From Betaproteobacteria bacterium HGW-Betaproteobacteria-9 (lineage in GTDB: Bacteria; Pseudomonadota; Gammaproteobacteria; Burkholderiales; Burkholderiaceae_C), in NCBI GenBank assembly GCA_002842215.1, contig PHCC01000001.1, forward strand, positions 202,238 to 266,237: a stretch of 64,000 nucleotides of DNA, given 5' to 3'. How positions within the stretch are numbered: the stretch's first letter is position 1; every line of letters starts with the position of its first letter. Positions 44,497 through 57,731 of the stretch are shown here, piece after piece. The position numbers and the translations under genes were made by a program. The notes below the pieces were generated by a model. The model was not told where the DNA came from, did no database searches, and saw nothing but the letters and a program-made list of their open reading frames with translations.

Positions 44497-47199
44497 TTAT
44501 GCGTAGAGCGGATTGATCTTGTCGGTCTTGATGCCGTATTTGGCAATGGCCTCGGCCACCTTGGCCATCGGCAGCTTGCCTTCATCGGCCAGCGAGCGCA
44601 GGGCTGCGACCACGATGTAGTGGCGGTTGATCTCGAAGTGCTCACGCAGCTTGCTGCGGAAGTCGCTGCGGCCAAAGCCGTCGGTGCCCAGCACCTTGTA
44701 CGAACGGCCCTTGGGCATGAACGGGCGGATCTGCTCGGCGTAGTTCTTCATGTAGTCGGTGGACGCGACCACCGGGCCGGCGTGCTTCTCCAGCTGCTGC
44801 GCCACAAAAGGCGCGCGCTGCGGCTCGGTGGGGTGCAGCATGTTGAAACGCTCGGCGTCCTGGCCGTCGCGGGTCAGTTCGTTGAAGCTCGGGCAGCTCC
44901 ACACATCGGCCTGCACGCCCCAGTCGGTGGCCAGCAGGGCCTGGGCAGCGATGCTCTCGCGCAGGATGGTGCCGGAGCCCAGCAGTTGCACGCGCTGCTC
45001 ACCCTGGGCGCCCGGCTTGCACAGGTACATGCCTTTGATGATCTGCTCTTCGGTGCCGGGCGTGAGACCCGGCATGGCGTAGTTTTCGTTCAGCAGGGTC
45101 AGGTAGAAATACACGTTGTCCTGCTTCTCCACCATGCGCTTCAGGCCATGGTGCAGGATCACGCCGACTTCGTGCGCGAAGGTCGGGTCGTAGGAGATGC
45201 AGTTCGGGATGGTGCCGGCCAGGATGTGGCTGTGGCCGTCCTCGTGCTGCAGGCCTTCGCCGTTGAGCGTGGTGCGGCCCGAGGTGCCGCCCAAGAGGAA
45301 GCCACGCGCCTGCATGTCGCCGGCCGCCCAGGCCAGGTCGCCGATGCGCTGGAAACCGAACATCGAGTAGTACACGTAGAACGGCACCATGATGCGGTTG
45401 CTGGTGCTGTAGCTGGTGGCCGCCGCGATCCAGCTGCTCATGCCGCCGGCTTCGTTGATGCCTTCCTGCAGGATCTGGCCGGCCTTGTCTTCCTTGTAGT
45501 ACATGACCTGGTCTTTGTCGACCGGGGTGTACTGCTGGCCTGCGGGGTTGTAGATGCCGATCTGGCGGAACAGGCCCTCCATGCCGAAGGTGCGTGCCTC
45601 GTCCACCAGGATGGGCACCACGCGCGGGCCCAGGGCCTGGTCGCGCAGCAGCTGCGTCAGGAAGCGCACGTAGGCCTGCGTGGTGCTGATCTCACGGCCT
45701 TCCGCGGTGGGTTCCATCACGGCCTTGAAGGTCTCGATGGAAGGCACGGTGAAGCTCTCGTCGGCCTTCACGCGGCGCTTGGGCAGGTAGCCGCCCAGGG
45801 CCTGACGGCGCTCGTGCAGGTACTTCATCTCCGGCGTGTCGTCGGCCGGTTTGTAGAACGGGATCTTGGGCAACTCGCTGTCAGGGATCGGCAGGTTGAA
45901 GCGGTCACGGAAGATCTTGATGTCTTCATCGGTCAGCTTCTTGGTCTGGTGCACCGTGTTCTTGCCCTCGCCGGCCTTGCCCATGCCGAAGCCCTTGACG
46001 GTCTTGATCAGCAGCACGGTGGGCTGGCCCTTGTGGTTGACGGCCTTGTGGTACGCGGCGTAGACCTTCTGCGGGTCGTGGCCACCACGGCGCAGGTTCC
46101 AGATGTCGTCGTCGCTCATGTGCGAGACGAGTTCCAGCGCCTTGGGATCGCGGCCGAAGAAGTGCTTGCGCACGTAGGCGCCGTCGTTGGCCTTGAAGGC
46201 CTGGTAGTCACCGTCCAGCGTGTCCATCATGATCTTGCGCAGGGCGCCGTCCTTGTCGCGGGCCAGCAGCGGGTCCCAGTTGGAGCCCCAGAGCAGCTTG
46301 ATCACGTTCCAGCCGGAACCGCGGAACTCGCCTTCGAGTTCCTGCACGATCTTGCCGTTGCCGCGCACCGGACCGTCCAGGCGCTGCAGGTTGCAGTTCA
46401 CCACGAAGATCAGGTTGTCGAGGTTTTCGCGCGCGGCCAGGCTGATGGCGCCCAGCGATTCGACTTCGTCCATTTCACCGTCGCCGCAGAACACCCAGAC
46501 CTTGCGGTTCTCGGTGTTGGCGATGCCACGGGCGTGCAGGTATTTCAGGAAGCGCGCCTGGTAGATCGCCATCAGCGGGCCCAGGCCCATGGACACGGTG
46601 GGGAACTGCCAGAACTCGGGCATCAGTTTGGGGTGCGGGTAGCTCGACAAGCCCTTGCCGTCCACTTCCTGGCGGAAGTGCAGCAACTGCTCTTCGGTCA
46701 GGCGACCTTCCAGATAGGCGCGGGCGTACACGCCGGGCGAGACGTGGCCCTGGATGTAAAGGCAGTCGCCGCCGTGGTTCTCGCTCTCGGCGTGCCAGAA
46801 GTGGTTGAAGCCGGCGCCGAACATGTGGGCCAGCGAGGCGAACGAACCGATGTGGCCGCCGAGGTCACCACCGTCTTCGGGGTTGTGGCGGTTGGCCTTG
46901 ACCACCATCGCCATGGCATTCCAGCGCATGTAGGCGCGCAGGCGCTCTTCGATCTCGATGTTGCCGGGGCAACGCGCTTCTTCGGTGCTCTCGATCGTGT
47001 TGACGTAACCGGTGTTGGCAGAGAAAGGCAGGTCAATGCTGTTCTGGCGGGCTTCTTCCAGCAATTGCTCCAGCAGGAAGTGGGCACGTTCGGGACCCTC
47101 CCGCTGAATCACGGCGGCCAGCGCCTCCATCCATTCGCGGGTTTCCTGGGAATCGATGTCCCCTACACCACGGTCATTGAGAGCATCGGACGCTGACAT
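44497..47199 (-). CDS. aceE: Pyruvate dehydrogenase E1, homodimeric type
   Basis: AceE decarboxylates pyruvate with thiamine diphosphate. The 900-residue product is the homodimeric E1 of gamma- and betaproteobacteria: GGDLGGHIGSFASLAHMFGA (N-terminal histidine region), the thiamine motif WVFCGDGEMDEVESLGAI to NLIFVVNCNLQRLDG (read as separate pieces), and HQTKKLTDEDIKIFRDRF. The ATG at 47199 has AGGAGACAG upstream; an in-frame ATG nine codons earlier lacks a site. It begins the aceE-aceF-lpdA operon, which runs away from a divergent two-component system. Confidence 0.97.
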   Translation of the reverse strand: MSASDALNDRGVGDIDSQETREWMEALAAVIQREGPERAHFLLEQLLEEARQNSIDLPFSANTGYVNTIESTEEARCPGNIEIEERLRAYMRWNAMAMVVKANRHNPEDGGDLGGHIGSFASLAHMFGAGFNHFWHAESENHGGDCLYIQGHVSPGVYARAYLEGRLTEEQLLHFRQEVDGKGLSSYPHPKLMPEFWQFPTVSMGLGPLMAIYQARFLKYLHARGIANTENRKVWVFCGDGEMDEVESLGAISLAARENLDNLIFVVNCNLQRLDGPVRGNGKIVQELEGEFRGSGWNVIKLLWGSNWDPLLARDKDGALRKIMMDTLDGDYQAFKANDGAYVRKHFFGRDPKALELVSHMSDDDIWNLRRGGHDPQKVYAAYHKAVNHKGQPTVLLIKTVKGFGMGKAGEGKNTVHQTKKLTDEDIKIFRDRFNLPIPDSELPKIPFYKPADDTPEMKYLHERRQALGGYLPKRRVKADESFTVPSIETFKAVMEPTAEGREISTTQAYVRFLTQLLRDQALGPRVVPILVDEARTFGMEGLFRQIGIYNPAGQQYTPVDKDQVMYYKEDKAGQILQEGINEAGGMSSWIAAATSYSTSNRIMVPFYVYYSMFGFQRIGDLAWAAGDMQARGFLLGGTSGRTTLNGEGLQHEDGHSHILAGTIPNCISYDPTFAHEVGVILHHGLKRMVEKQDNVYFYLTLLNENYAMPGLTPGTEEQIIKGMYLCKPGAQGEQRVQLLGSGTILRESIAAQALLATDWGVQADVWSCPSFNELTRDGQDAERFNMLHPTEPQRAPFVAQQLEKHAGPVVASTDYMKNYAEQIRPFMPKGRSYKVLGTDGFGRSDFRSKLREHFEINRHYIVVAALRSLADEGKLPMAKVAEAIAKYGIKTDKINPLYA

Positions 47200-47404
47200 G
47201 TCTGTCTCCTGTTGGTTTGAAATCAAGCTTAAAGCGGGCCTTCCGCTCTGTGGCTAATTTTTGCACATCGGCTGGATAATTTCAATATGTGCTTTTCTTT
47301 TCTACATTATGAAATTTATAAAAGCAAAATTTTGATGTCTCTCACGGCATTTCTTCAGAGCGTTGAGAGCGGTGGCGTGTCAGCTCACGTAGACTCAAAC
47401 ACCC
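47200..47404. promoter_or_regulatory. AT-rich divergent promoter region, pdh operon / sensor kinase
   Basis: Positions 47281-47340 contain only 13 G or C in 60 bases, in an otherwise strongly GC-rich window. For aceE a candidate promoter is TTGCTT, 17 bases, TAGAAA on the minus strand in this stretch; the match is modest (3/6 and 4/6). I see no clear operator dyad. Confidence 0.5.
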
Positions 47405-49963
47405 ATGCCACCAGCCCCCCATACCCCTACCCGAAACCCGGACAAACGATCCCCATTGGGCTTGATGCGCCAGTGGTGGCTTCGCTTGCCACCATCCCGC
47501 CAGGACCGCTTTGCCACTCTGGCACCTTTGCTGGCCGTGCTGCTGTTTCTGTCGGCCATCGTGGTGGCCATCACCTACCTGCGCTATGAAGAACTGGAGC
47601 GTGAGCAGGAAGCCGTCACCCGCGACGTGGAATACGCGCAGCAGCGCCTGCGCCTGCGCCTGCTGGAACGCCAGGAACAGCTGATGCGCCTGGCGCGCGA
47701 GGTCGACAACAAAGAAATCAGCAGCGAAGAGTTCGCGTTCCAGGCCGAAAACCTGATCAGCCAGTTCCCGGAACTGCTCGCCGTCAGCTGGGTGGACGGT
47801 CGACGCCATGTCCTGACCACCTACGCTTCGCCCAGCGCGCCGCCCTCTCTGGTCCGGCTGCCCGGAAGCACGCTCGCCCCCAACGAATCGGATGGATCGT
47901 TTGACCTGGCGCGCGACCTGCGTCAGCCCATCTACTCGCGGCCCCTGGGTGAAGATCCGCGCCAGGCCACGCTGATGCTGCAGGTGCCGTTGACCGAACA
48001 GGGCCGGTTCGCCGGCACGGTGATGGGCGAGTATTCGGTCGACGGCCTGTTGCGCTTCGGCATTCCGCCCGAGATCATGGCGCGCTATGCCGTGGCCCTG
48101 ATCGACGACCGCCAGCGCGTGCTCGCCGGCAGCCTGCAGTCGCCCAACACCGTGCTGCGCCTGCTGCCCTGGTCGTCTCAGCCGCTGGAGCACGAGGTGC
48201 CGGTGTCCCCTGTCGGCAACGGGCTGATCCTGAAGGCGCAGGGCTACCGCACCTCGCAGGACATCGTCGGCAGCGGCTTCTTCTGGGTCATTGGTGCGCT
48301 CAGCGCGCTCACGGTCTGGATGCTGCTCGGCACCTGGCGTCACACACGCCGACGTGTGCAGGCGCAGCAGGCGCTGGTGGCCGAGACCAACTTCCGCCGC
48401 GCGATGGAAAACTCCATGCTCACCGGCATGCGGGCACTGGATCTGCAAGGCCGCATCACCTACGTGAACCCGGCCTTCTGCTCCATGACGGGCTGGACCG
48501 AGGGTGAGCTGGTGGGCCGCACTGCGCCCTTCCCCTACTGGCCGGACGAAGACCACGACCAGCTCGCCGCGCGGCTGGAAGACGAGCTCAGCGGCCGCTC
48601 CACGCCGGGCGGCTTCGAGGTGCGGGTGCAACGGCGCGACGGCAGCATCTTCGACGCCCGCATGTACGTTTCGCCCCTGATCGACCCCAAGGGTCACCAG
48701 ACCGGCTGGATGACGTCGATGACCGACATCACCGAGCCCAAGCGCATCCGCGAAGAACTCTCGGCCTCATACGAACGCTTCACGACCGTGCTGGAAAGCC
48801 TGGACTCCGCGGTGTCCGTCGCCCCGCTGGGCAGCGACGAAATGCTGTTCGCCAACAAGATGTACCGCCTGTGGTTCGGCACACGAGGCCAGGGCCACCG
48901 GCACCTGGTCGATCTGGCGGGCACCCAGCCCACGCCCAGCCCGGACGACGGCGACGCAGTCGATGCCTTCGCCGGCATGCCCACCGACACGCTGACCGAC
49001 GCCGGATCGGAAAACGCCGAGGTGTTTGTCGAAGAACTCGACCGCTGGCTGGAGGTGCGCACGCGTTACCTCACCTGGGTAGACGGCCGTCTGGCGCAGA
49101 TGGTCATTGCCAGCGACATCACGCCGCGGCGCACAGCCGAAGAGCAGGCGTCCCGCCAGGCCGAGCGCGCCCAGACCGCCAGCCGCCTGATCACCATGGG
49201 CGAGATGGCGTCCAGCGTGGCGCACGAACTCAACCAGCCTCTGACAGCCATCAGCAACTACTGCAACGGCATGATCTCGCGCCTGAGCGAGCAGCGCATC
49301 AGCAACGAAGAGCTGCTCAGCGCGCTGGAGAAAACCTCGCGCCAGGCACAGCGCGCCGGCCAGATCATCCAGCGCATCCGGGCCTTCGTGAAACGCAGCG
49401 AACCCAACCCGATGCCGTCCGACGTGGCGCAGATGGTGAGCAACGCCATCGAGCTGGCCGACATCGAACTGCGCCGACAGCAGGTGCGCCTCTCGCCCTA
49501 CGTGGCTGCGCGCCTGCCCAGCCTGATGGTCGACCCGATCCTGATCGAGCAGGTGCTGATCAACCTGCTCAAGAACGCCGGCGAGGCGATTGCCCAGGCG
49601 GGACGCCCACCGGGCGAGCGCTACGTGGAACTGCGCGTGGGCCCGCGCCGCCTGGAAGACGAAGAAGTGGTGGAGTTTTCGGTGCGCGACTCCGGCAACG
49701 GCGTGCCCGACGAAATGATCGAGCGCATCTACGAAGCCTTCTACAGCACCAAGAGCGAAGGCATGGGCATCGGCCTGAAACTGTGCCGCAGCATCGTCGA
49801 GTCGCACCACGGCAGGATGCAGGTACAGAACATCTACAATGGCGAAGAGGTGGTGGGCTGCTGCTTCAGCTTCTGGATCCCGGTGCACTCCCGGCTTCTG
49901 GCTGAAAACGCGGCACCCTCTGCACCTTCCGCGTCGTTGACGGAAACTGAAAGAGCGAGATGA
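47405..49963 (+). CDS. PAS-domain sensor histidine kinase
   Basis: This is an 852-residue membrane sensor. One span is at about 39-59, a periplasmic region of about 230 residues follows, and the second span is at about 288-310. Two PAS domains come next (about 330-445 with PAC-like MTSMTDITEPKR, and 455-575), then HisKA with phospho-accepting His607 in SSVAHELNQPLTAISNYC. The HATPase has N box INLLKNAGEAI and G box GMGIGLKLCRSIVESH. It resembles DctB/FixL-type kinases that pair with FixJ-like regulators. Its stop overlaps the regulator start as ATGA. The ligand is unknown; the divergent pdh operon suggests a carbon-metabolism signal. Confidence 0.93.
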   Translation: MPPAPHTPTRNPDKRSPLGLMRQWWLRLPPSRQDRFATLAPLLAVLLFLSAIVVAITYLRYEELEREQEAVTRDVEYAQQRLRLRLLERQEQLMRLAREVDNKEISSEEFAFQAENLISQFPELLAVSWVDGRRHVLTTYASPSAPPSLVRLPGSTLAPNESDGSFDLARDLRQPIYSRPLGEDPRQATLMLQVPLTEQGRFAGTVMGEYSVDGLLRFGIPPEIMARYAVALIDDRQRVLAGSLQSPNTVLRLLPWSSQPLEHEVPVSPVGNGLILKAQGYRTSQDIVGSGFFWVIGALSALTVWMLLGTWRHTRRRVQAQQALVAETNFRRAMENSMLTGMRALDLQGRITYVNPAFCSMTGWTEGELVGRTAPFPYWPDEDHDQLAARLEDELSGRSTPGGFEVRVQRRDGSIFDARMYVSPLIDPKGHQTGWMTSMTDITEPKRIREELSASYERFTTVLESLDSAVSVAPLGSDEMLFANKMYRLWFGTRGQGHRHLVDLAGTQPTPSPDDGDAVDAFAGMPTDTLTDAGSENAEVFVEELDRWLEVRTRYLTWVDGRLAQMVIASDITPRRTAEEQASRQAERAQTASRLITMGEMASSVAHELNQPLTAISNYCNGMISRLSEQRISNEELLSALEKTSRQAQRAGQIIQRIRAFVKRSEPNPMPSDVAQMVSNAIELADIELRRQQVRLSPYVAARLPSLMVDPILIEQVLINLLKNAGEAIAQAGRPPGERYVELRVGPRRLEDEEVVEFSVRDSGNGVPDEMIERIYEAFYSTKSEGMGIGLKLCRSIVESHHGRMQVQNIYNGEEVVGCCFSFWIPVHSRLLAENAAPSAPSASLTETERAR

Positions 49964-50586
49964 GTTTGATCCCCAAAAAAGGCAACGTTTACGTGGTCGA
50001 TGACGACGAAGCTGTGCGCGACTCCCTGCAGTGGCTGCTCGAAGGCAAGGACTATCGGGTCCGCTGCTTCGAATCGGCTGAGGCCTTTCTCAGCCGCTAC
50101 GACGCCCGTGAAGTGGCCTGCCTGATCGCCGACATCCGCATGGGTGGCATGACCGGCATGGAACTGCAGGAAAAGCTGATCGAACGCCAGTCACCGCTGC
50201 CCATCGTCTTCATCACCGGCCACGGCGACGTGCCCATGGCGGTGGAGTCGATGAAGAAGGGCGCGCTGGACTTCATCCAGAAACCCTTCAAGGAAGACCA
50301 GCTGGTTGCCCTGGTCGAGCGCATGCTGGAAACGGCCAAGGACGCCTTCGCCACGCACCAGCAGGCCGCCAGCCGCGACGCCCTGCTCTCCAAGCTGACC
50401 GGACGCGAAGCCCAGGTGCTGGAGCGCATCGTCGCCGGGCGCCTGAACAAACAGATCGCCGACGACCTGGGCATCAGCATCAAGACGGTGGAAGCCCACC
50501 GCGCCAACATCATGGAAAAGCTCGGTGCCAACACCGTGGCCGACCTGCTGAAAATCGCCCTGGGTCAGACACCGGCCAAAGCCTGA
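49960..50586 (+). CDS. FixJ/NarL-type response regulator
   Basis: This is the 208-residue partner of the kinase it overlaps. The receiver domain has [13 protein letters not shown], the phospho-acceptor Asp58 in [10 protein letters not shown], Thr/Lys switch residues in [11 protein letters not shown] and [12 protein letters not shown]. The LuxR-type HTH at about 140-200 reads [21 protein letters not shown] and [16 protein letters not shown]. The layout is that of FixJ and TodT/StyR-like regulators. Targets are not known; aceE is the closest divergent candidate. Confidence 0.95.
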   Translation: MSLIPKKGNVYVVDDDEAVRDSLQWLLEGKDYRVRCFESAEAFLSRYDAREVACLIADIRMGGMTGMELQEKLIERQSPLPIVFITGHGDVPMAVESMKKGALDFIQKPFKEDQLVALVERMLETAKDAFATHQQAASRDALLSKLTGREAQVLERIVAGRLNKQIADDLGISIKTVEAHRANIMEKLGANTVADLLKIALGQTPAKA

Positions 50587-50609
50587 CAGACATCCCAACA
50601 TACCCATCG

Positions 50610-50640
50610 ACGCCCGCCCTCACCGGCGGGCGTTTCCGTT
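50610..50640 (+). terminator. Intrinsic terminator after the two-component genes
   Basis: A 9-bp stem, ACGCCCGCC (50610-50618) with GGCGGGCGT (50625-50633), precedes a short T-rich tail TTTCCGTTTC. It lies 24 bases after the regulator stop and just before folD. Confidence 0.75.
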
Positions 50641-50665
50641 TCAAAACCACTCCATTCCAAACGCC

Positions 50666-51514
50666 ATGACCGCTCAACTGATCGACGGCAACGCCCTCTC
50701 CCGCCAACTGCGCGCCGATGTCGCCGCGCGCGTGACCGCCCTCAAGGCCAAAGGCATCACACCCGGGCTGGCCGTGGTCCTGGTTGGCGACAACCAGGCC
50801 TCGCAGGTTTACGTGCGCAACAAGGTCAAGGCCTGTGAAGACACCGGCATGCACTCGGTGCTGGAGACCTGGCCCGCGAGCATGAGCGAAGCGGAGTTGC
50901 TGGCCCGTGTGGACGCGCTCAACAACGATCCCACGATCCACGGCATCCTGGTGCAACTGCCCCTGCCGGCGCACATCGACGCGCAGAAAGTGATCGAAGC
51001 GATTTCGCCCGCCAAGGACGTGGATGGCTTTCACATCGCCAGTGCCGGCGCCCTGATGACCGGCATGCCCGGCTTCTGGCCCTGCACACCCTATGGCTGC
51101 ATGAAGATGCTGGAGAGCATCGGTTACGACCTCAAAGGCAAACACGCGGTCGTGATCGGCCGCAGCAACATCGTGGGCAAGCCCATGGCCATGATGCTGC
51201 TGCAACAGAACGCCACCGTCACCATCTGCCACAGCGCCACGAAGGACCTCAAGGCCATGACGTTGCAGGCCGACGTGATCGTGGCGGCCGTGGGCAAACG
51301 CAACGTGCTGACCGCCGACATGGTCAAGCCCGGCGCCGTGGTGCTGGACGTGGGCATGAACCGCAACGACGAAGGCAAGCTCTGCGGCGACGTGGACTTT
51401 GCGGGCGTCAAGGAAGTGGCGGGCTACATCACCCCGGTACCCGGTGGCGTCGGACCCATGACCATCACGATGCTGATGGTGAATACGCTCGAATCAGCAG
51501 AACGGGTGGAATAG
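50666..51514 (+). CDS. folD: Methylenetetrahydrofolate dehydrogenase/cyclohydrolase FolD
   Basis: FolD interconverts 5,10-methylene- and 10-formyl-tetrahydrofolate with NADP, supplying one-carbon units. The 282-residue product has the catalytic Lys-containing segment [30 protein letters not shown], the NADP loop [18 protein letters not shown] and the C-terminal [16 protein letters not shown]. Length equals the family norm. It is a single gene on the plus strand between a terminator and a short GC-rich palindromic element. Confidence 0.97.
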   Translation: MTAQLIDGNALSRQLRADVAARVTALKAKGITPGLAVVLVGDNQASQVYVRNKVKACEDTGMHSVLETWPASMSEAELLARVDALNNDPTIHGILVQLPLPAHIDAQKVIEAISPAKDVDGFHIASAGALMTGMPGFWPCTPYGCMKMLESIGYDLKGKHAVVIGRSNIVGKPMAMMLLQQNATVTICHSATKDLKAMTLQADVIVAAVGKRNVLTADMVKPGAVVLDVGMNRNDEGKLCGDVDFAGVKEVAGYITPVPGGVGPMTITMLMVNTLESAERVE

Positions 51515-51558
51515 CGCACCGGTCGGCGCGCAGGGGCTTTCTATCCCAGGGCACCACG

Positions 51559-51622
51559 GAACCGGCTTCGCCGGGCCGCCAGTGTCGCCCCCTGGGGAGT
51601 GACGCCGCAGGCGGCGCGGGGG
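51559..51622. repeat. Short GC-rich palindromic intergenic element (REP-like)
   Basis: The gap between folD and the next gene contains two compact hairpins, CCGGC-TTC-GCCGG (51562-51574) and CGCCGC-AG-GCGGCG (51603-51616), around a GC-rich core. From memory this pattern recurs between genes in Comamonadaceae genomes, so it may be a dispersed REP-type element; only one copy is visible here. It could also act as a terminator. Confidence 0.45.
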
Positions 51623-52087
51623 TTACTTAGCTGTTCGCCAAAGCACAGCGCCCGAACACAGCCACTGCCCCAGCACCATCAGCGTGCCCAGGCTGTGCCA
51701 CAGGCGCAGGTCGCCGCCGGTGGCGCGTGCGGTCACGATCTTCTGCGCCACGCCGAACTCTTGCAGCAAAGCCAGCAACATGGCCGCCAGCACGAAGCCC
51801 ATGGTGCCCAGCACACGCTGCACGACCCGCAGTTTCGCCGGATCCACGGGCTCACCCGCCAGCGGGAAGTGGCCCGTCGAGCGTTGGCGGCGCAGGATCA
51901 GCAACAACGCCAGACCGAGACCCAGTCCAGCCCAGCATTGCAGGGAAAACAGCTTCGCGGCCACCGGCCCGGCCACCGCCGGGCTGCCCAGGTTGACGAA
52001 CAGTGTGGGCACGGCCACAAAGCTCAGGCCCGAGATGCCGCCCCACCAGAGCGCTGCGATGAACACCGCCAGCCGTTGCATGGACAT
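51623..52087 (-). CDS. DUF4149-type small membrane protein
   Basis: The 154-residue product is an integral membrane protein with about four hydrophobic segments: MQRLAVFIAALWWGGISGLS, around LFSLQCWAGLGLGLALLLIL, VLGTMGFVLAAMLLALLQEF and LGTLMVLGQWLCSGAVLW. The motif WWGGISGLSFVAVPTLF near the N-terminus suggests the DUF4149/TMEM205-like family. Its function is not known. The ATG at 52087 overlaps the greA stop by one base (TGATG), so it is the downstream partner of greA, a pairing I recall from other Burkholderiales. Confidence 0.8.
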   Translation of the reverse strand: MSMQRLAVFIAALWWGGISGLSFVAVPTLFVNLGSPAVAGPVAAKLFSLQCWAGLGLGLALLLILRRQRSTGHFPLAGEPVDPAKLRVVQRVLGTMGFVLAAMLLALLQEFGVAQKIVTARATGGDLRLWHSLGTLMVLGQWLCSGAVLWRTAK

Positions 52088-52563
52088 CAGGCGTAGCGCA
52101 CGGCCACGATCTCGAAGCGGCGCGTGCCGCCCGGGGTCTGCACTTCAGCGGTGTCGCCCTCTTCCTTGCCGATCATCGCGCGTGCGATCGGACTGCCAAT
52201 GTTGACCAGGCCGAGCTTGAGATCGGCCTCGTCTTCGCCCACGATCTGGTAGGTCAGAGCCGCGCCATTGGACACGTCTTCCAGGTCCACCGTCGCCCCA
52301 AACACCACACGGCCACCAGCGTCCACCGTCGTCGGATCGATGATCTGGGCCGTCGAGAGTTTGCTCTCGATTTCGGCGATGCGACCTTCGATGAAGCCCT
52401 GGCGATCTTTGGCTGCGTCGTATTCGGCGTTTTCGCTCAGGTCGCCCTGGGCCCGCGCCTCCGCGATCGCGTTGATCACCCAGGGACGGTCCACGGTCTT
52501 CAGCCGCTGCAACTCTTCCTTGAGCTTTTCTGAGCCGCGTTTGGTGATCGGAAAGGTGGACAT
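52087..52563 (-). CDS. greA: Transcript cleavage factor GreA
   Basis: GreA rescues backtracked RNA polymerase by stimulating transcript cleavage. The 158-residue product, identical in length to E. coli GreA, has the N-terminal coiled coil with the acidic tip region [20 protein letters not shown] and the FKBP-like C-terminal domain ([20 protein letters not shown]). I start at the ATG at 52563 ([10 protein letters not shown]), not at an in-frame codon eight earlier. It follows carB by 141 bases, the usual carAB-greA order. Confidence 0.96.
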   Translation of the reverse strand: MSTFPITKRGSEKLKEELQRLKTVDRPWVINAIAEARAQGDLSENAEYDAAKDRQGFIEGRIAEIESKLSTAQIIDPTTVDAGGRVVFGATVDLEDVSNGAALTYQIVGEDEADLKLGLVNIGSPIARAMIGKEEGDTAEVQTPGGTRRFEIVAVRYA

Positions 52564-52704
52564 GTGAACGCTCCAGAGTCTCGGCAAAAACGGGCACGGC
52601 GGCCCGCAAGGTACAAAAGGAAACCGCCGAGCGTTGCCGGTCGGCGGTATGAGGTGTCATTATGCCCCGGTGGGCATCCGGGAATCAACCGGGATGACCC
52701 GGTG

Positions 52705-55980
<3,276 letters not shown>

Positions 55981-56010
55981 GGTTCGCTTGTGTGTCGTTG
56001 CGCGGTCCGG

Positions 56011-56373
56011 TCAGGACTGGCGCTGGGTTTCCAGTTTGTTCAGCAGCGCCTGCACGCGTTCGGCAGGCACGTTTTTCTGCATCAGTTGCAGCAGGCCATC
56101 GCCTTCGATCATCGGACGCAACACCTCGATTTCGGCCGGGTAGAACAGTGCGTCCCAAGCGGTCATTTCGGTGTTGAAGGTCTCGTCGTCCCAGGTCTTG
56201 CCCTTGGCCAGCAGCGTCACCAGCGGCATGGCCTTGTTCTCCACGAAAGCTTTGCGATAAGGCTTCTGCGCCCAGCGCTGGGCAAACCAGTCCTTGTGCG
56301 GCGCCTCCAGCGTCAGCATGCGCTTGGCAATCGCCTTCTCCACCGCAAACACCGGAAAACTGAAGAGCTTCAT
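56011..56373 (-). CDS. Unknown 120-residue protein inside the car operon
   Basis: I do not recognise a family. The product begins MKLFSFPVFAVEKAIAKRML and is helical and soluble, rich in Lys, Glu and aromatic residues (HKDWFAQRWAQKPYRKAFVE; MTAWDALFYPAEIEVLRPMI). No signal peptide or metal motif is seen. It is 19 bases downstream of carA and 30 upstream of carB, in the same direction, so it is almost certainly co-transcribed. The location suggests a role tied to carbamoyl-phosphate synthesis, but that is inference only. The frame is open 25 codons further, into carA; the ATG at 56373 is the first sensible start. Confidence 0.82.
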   Translation of the reverse strand: MKLFSFPVFAVEKAIAKRMLTLEAPHKDWFAQRWAQKPYRKAFVENKAMPLVTLLAKGKTWDDETFNTEMTAWDALFYPAEIEVLRPMIEGDGLLQLMQKNVPAERVQALLNKLETQRQS

Positions 56374-56392
56374 GGAATGACCTTGGTAGGAA

Positions 56393-57595
56393 TCAGGCGG
56401 GCACGCGGTCTTGCATGAGCGCAATGAACCGGTCGAACAGGTAGCCAATGTCGTGCGGGCCGGGCGAGGCTTCCGGGTGGCCCTGGAAGCAAAACGCTGG
56501 CCGGTCGGTGCGGGCCAGGCCCTGTAGCGTGCCGTCGAACAGGCTCACGTGCGTGGCGCGCAGGTTGGCCGGCAAATTCTTCTCGTCCACCGCAAAACCG
56601 TGGTTCTGGCTGGTGATGCTCACGCGGCCGTTGTCCAGGTCTTTCACCGGGTGGTTGGCGCCGTGGTGGCCGAACTTCATCTTGAACGTCTTGGCGCCAC
56701 TGGCCAGCGCCATGATCTGGTGGCCCAGGCAGATGCCGAAAGTGGGCACGCCGCTCTCAATGATCTCGCGCGTGGCGGCGATCGCATAGTCGCAGGGCTC
56801 CGGGTCGCCGGGGCCATTGGACAGAAAAACGCCACTGGGCTTGAGCTTGAACACGTCGACCGCGGGCGTCTGCGCCGGCACCACGGTGATCTTGCAGCCG
56901 CGCTGGGCCAACATGCGCAGGATGTTGTGCTTGACGCCGAAGTCGTAGGCCACGACGTGGAACTTCGGCGCGATCTGCTCGCCGTAGCCAAAGCCAAGTT
57001 GCCACTCGGTTTGCGTCCAGGCGCAGGGCGCGTCGGCCGACACGACCCTGGCCAGATCCTGGCCCGCCATGTTGGGCGCGGCCTTGGCGGCAGCGATGGC
57101 CTGGGCGCGGTGCGCCTCGGTCAGGGCTTCACCAGCGGCCAGCGCCACGATGCAACCGTTCTGCGCGCCGTGGGTGCGCAGGCGGCGCGTGAGCGCGCGC
57201 GTGTCCAGGTCTGCGATGGCGACGGTGCCTTCGCGCTGCAGGTATTCGGACAGGGTTTCTGTGCTGCGGAAGTTGGACGCGAGCAGGGGCAGGTCTTTGA
57301 TGATCAGGCCAGCGGCGTGGATGCGCGAGGCCTCCACGTCTTCACGGTTCACACCGGTGTTGCCGATGTGTGGGTAGGTCAGCGTGACGATTTGCTGGCA
57401 ATAGCTCGGATCGGTCAGGATTTCCTGGTAACCGGTGAGCGAGGTGTTGAACACCACTTCGCCCGAAGTCTGGCCGGTAGCACCGATGGAAATGCCTGTA
57501 AAGACCGTGCCGTCGGCGAGCGCGAGAAGGGCTTTCGGATGGACGGGAAGCACGGTTTTCTCCAGAGATTTTTTGGACGCAACCGCGCCCGCCAT
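56393..57595 (-). CDS. carA: Carbamoyl-phosphate synthase small (glutaminase) subunit
   Basis: CarA releases ammonia from glutamine and channels it to CarB. The 400-residue product has an N-terminal CPSase domain ([40 protein letters not shown]) and a class I amidotransferase domain. The nucleophile is Cys in [12 protein letters not shown], and the His-Glu pair is in [14 protein letters not shown] start at the ATG at 57595, three codons after a TTG. It heads carA-orf-carB; a -10 box lies about 137 bases upstream. Confidence 0.97.
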   Translation of the reverse strand: MAGAVASKKSLEKTVLPVHPKALLALADGTVFTGISIGATGQTSGEVVFNTSLTGYQEILTDPSYCQQIVTLTYPHIGNTGVNREDVEASRIHAAGLIIKDLPLLASNFRSTETLSEYLQREGTVAIADLDTRALTRRLRTHGAQNGCIVALAAGEALTEAHRAQAIAAAKAAPNMAGQDLARVVSADAPCAWTQTEWQLGFGYGEQIAPKFHVVAYDFGVKHNILRMLAQRGCKITVVPAQTPAVDVFKLKPSGVFLSNGPGDPEPCDYAIAATREIIESGVPTFGICLGHQIMALASGAKTFKMKFGHHGANHPVKDLDNGRVSITSQNHGFAVDEKNLPANLRATHVSLFDGTLQGLARTDRPAFCFQGHPEASPGPHDIGYLFDRFIALMQDRVPA

Positions 57596-57731
57596 GGGAA
57601 TCAACCGGGGAAGATTCGCGCCCGCTCCCGGAGCTCAGCGAACGGGTCGCAGCCGGGGGAAAGGACGGGGAACCTGGGCAGGAAGCCGGGGCGGACGCAG
57701 CGGGTTGCGTCGATTGCGGGTAAACCCCGGA

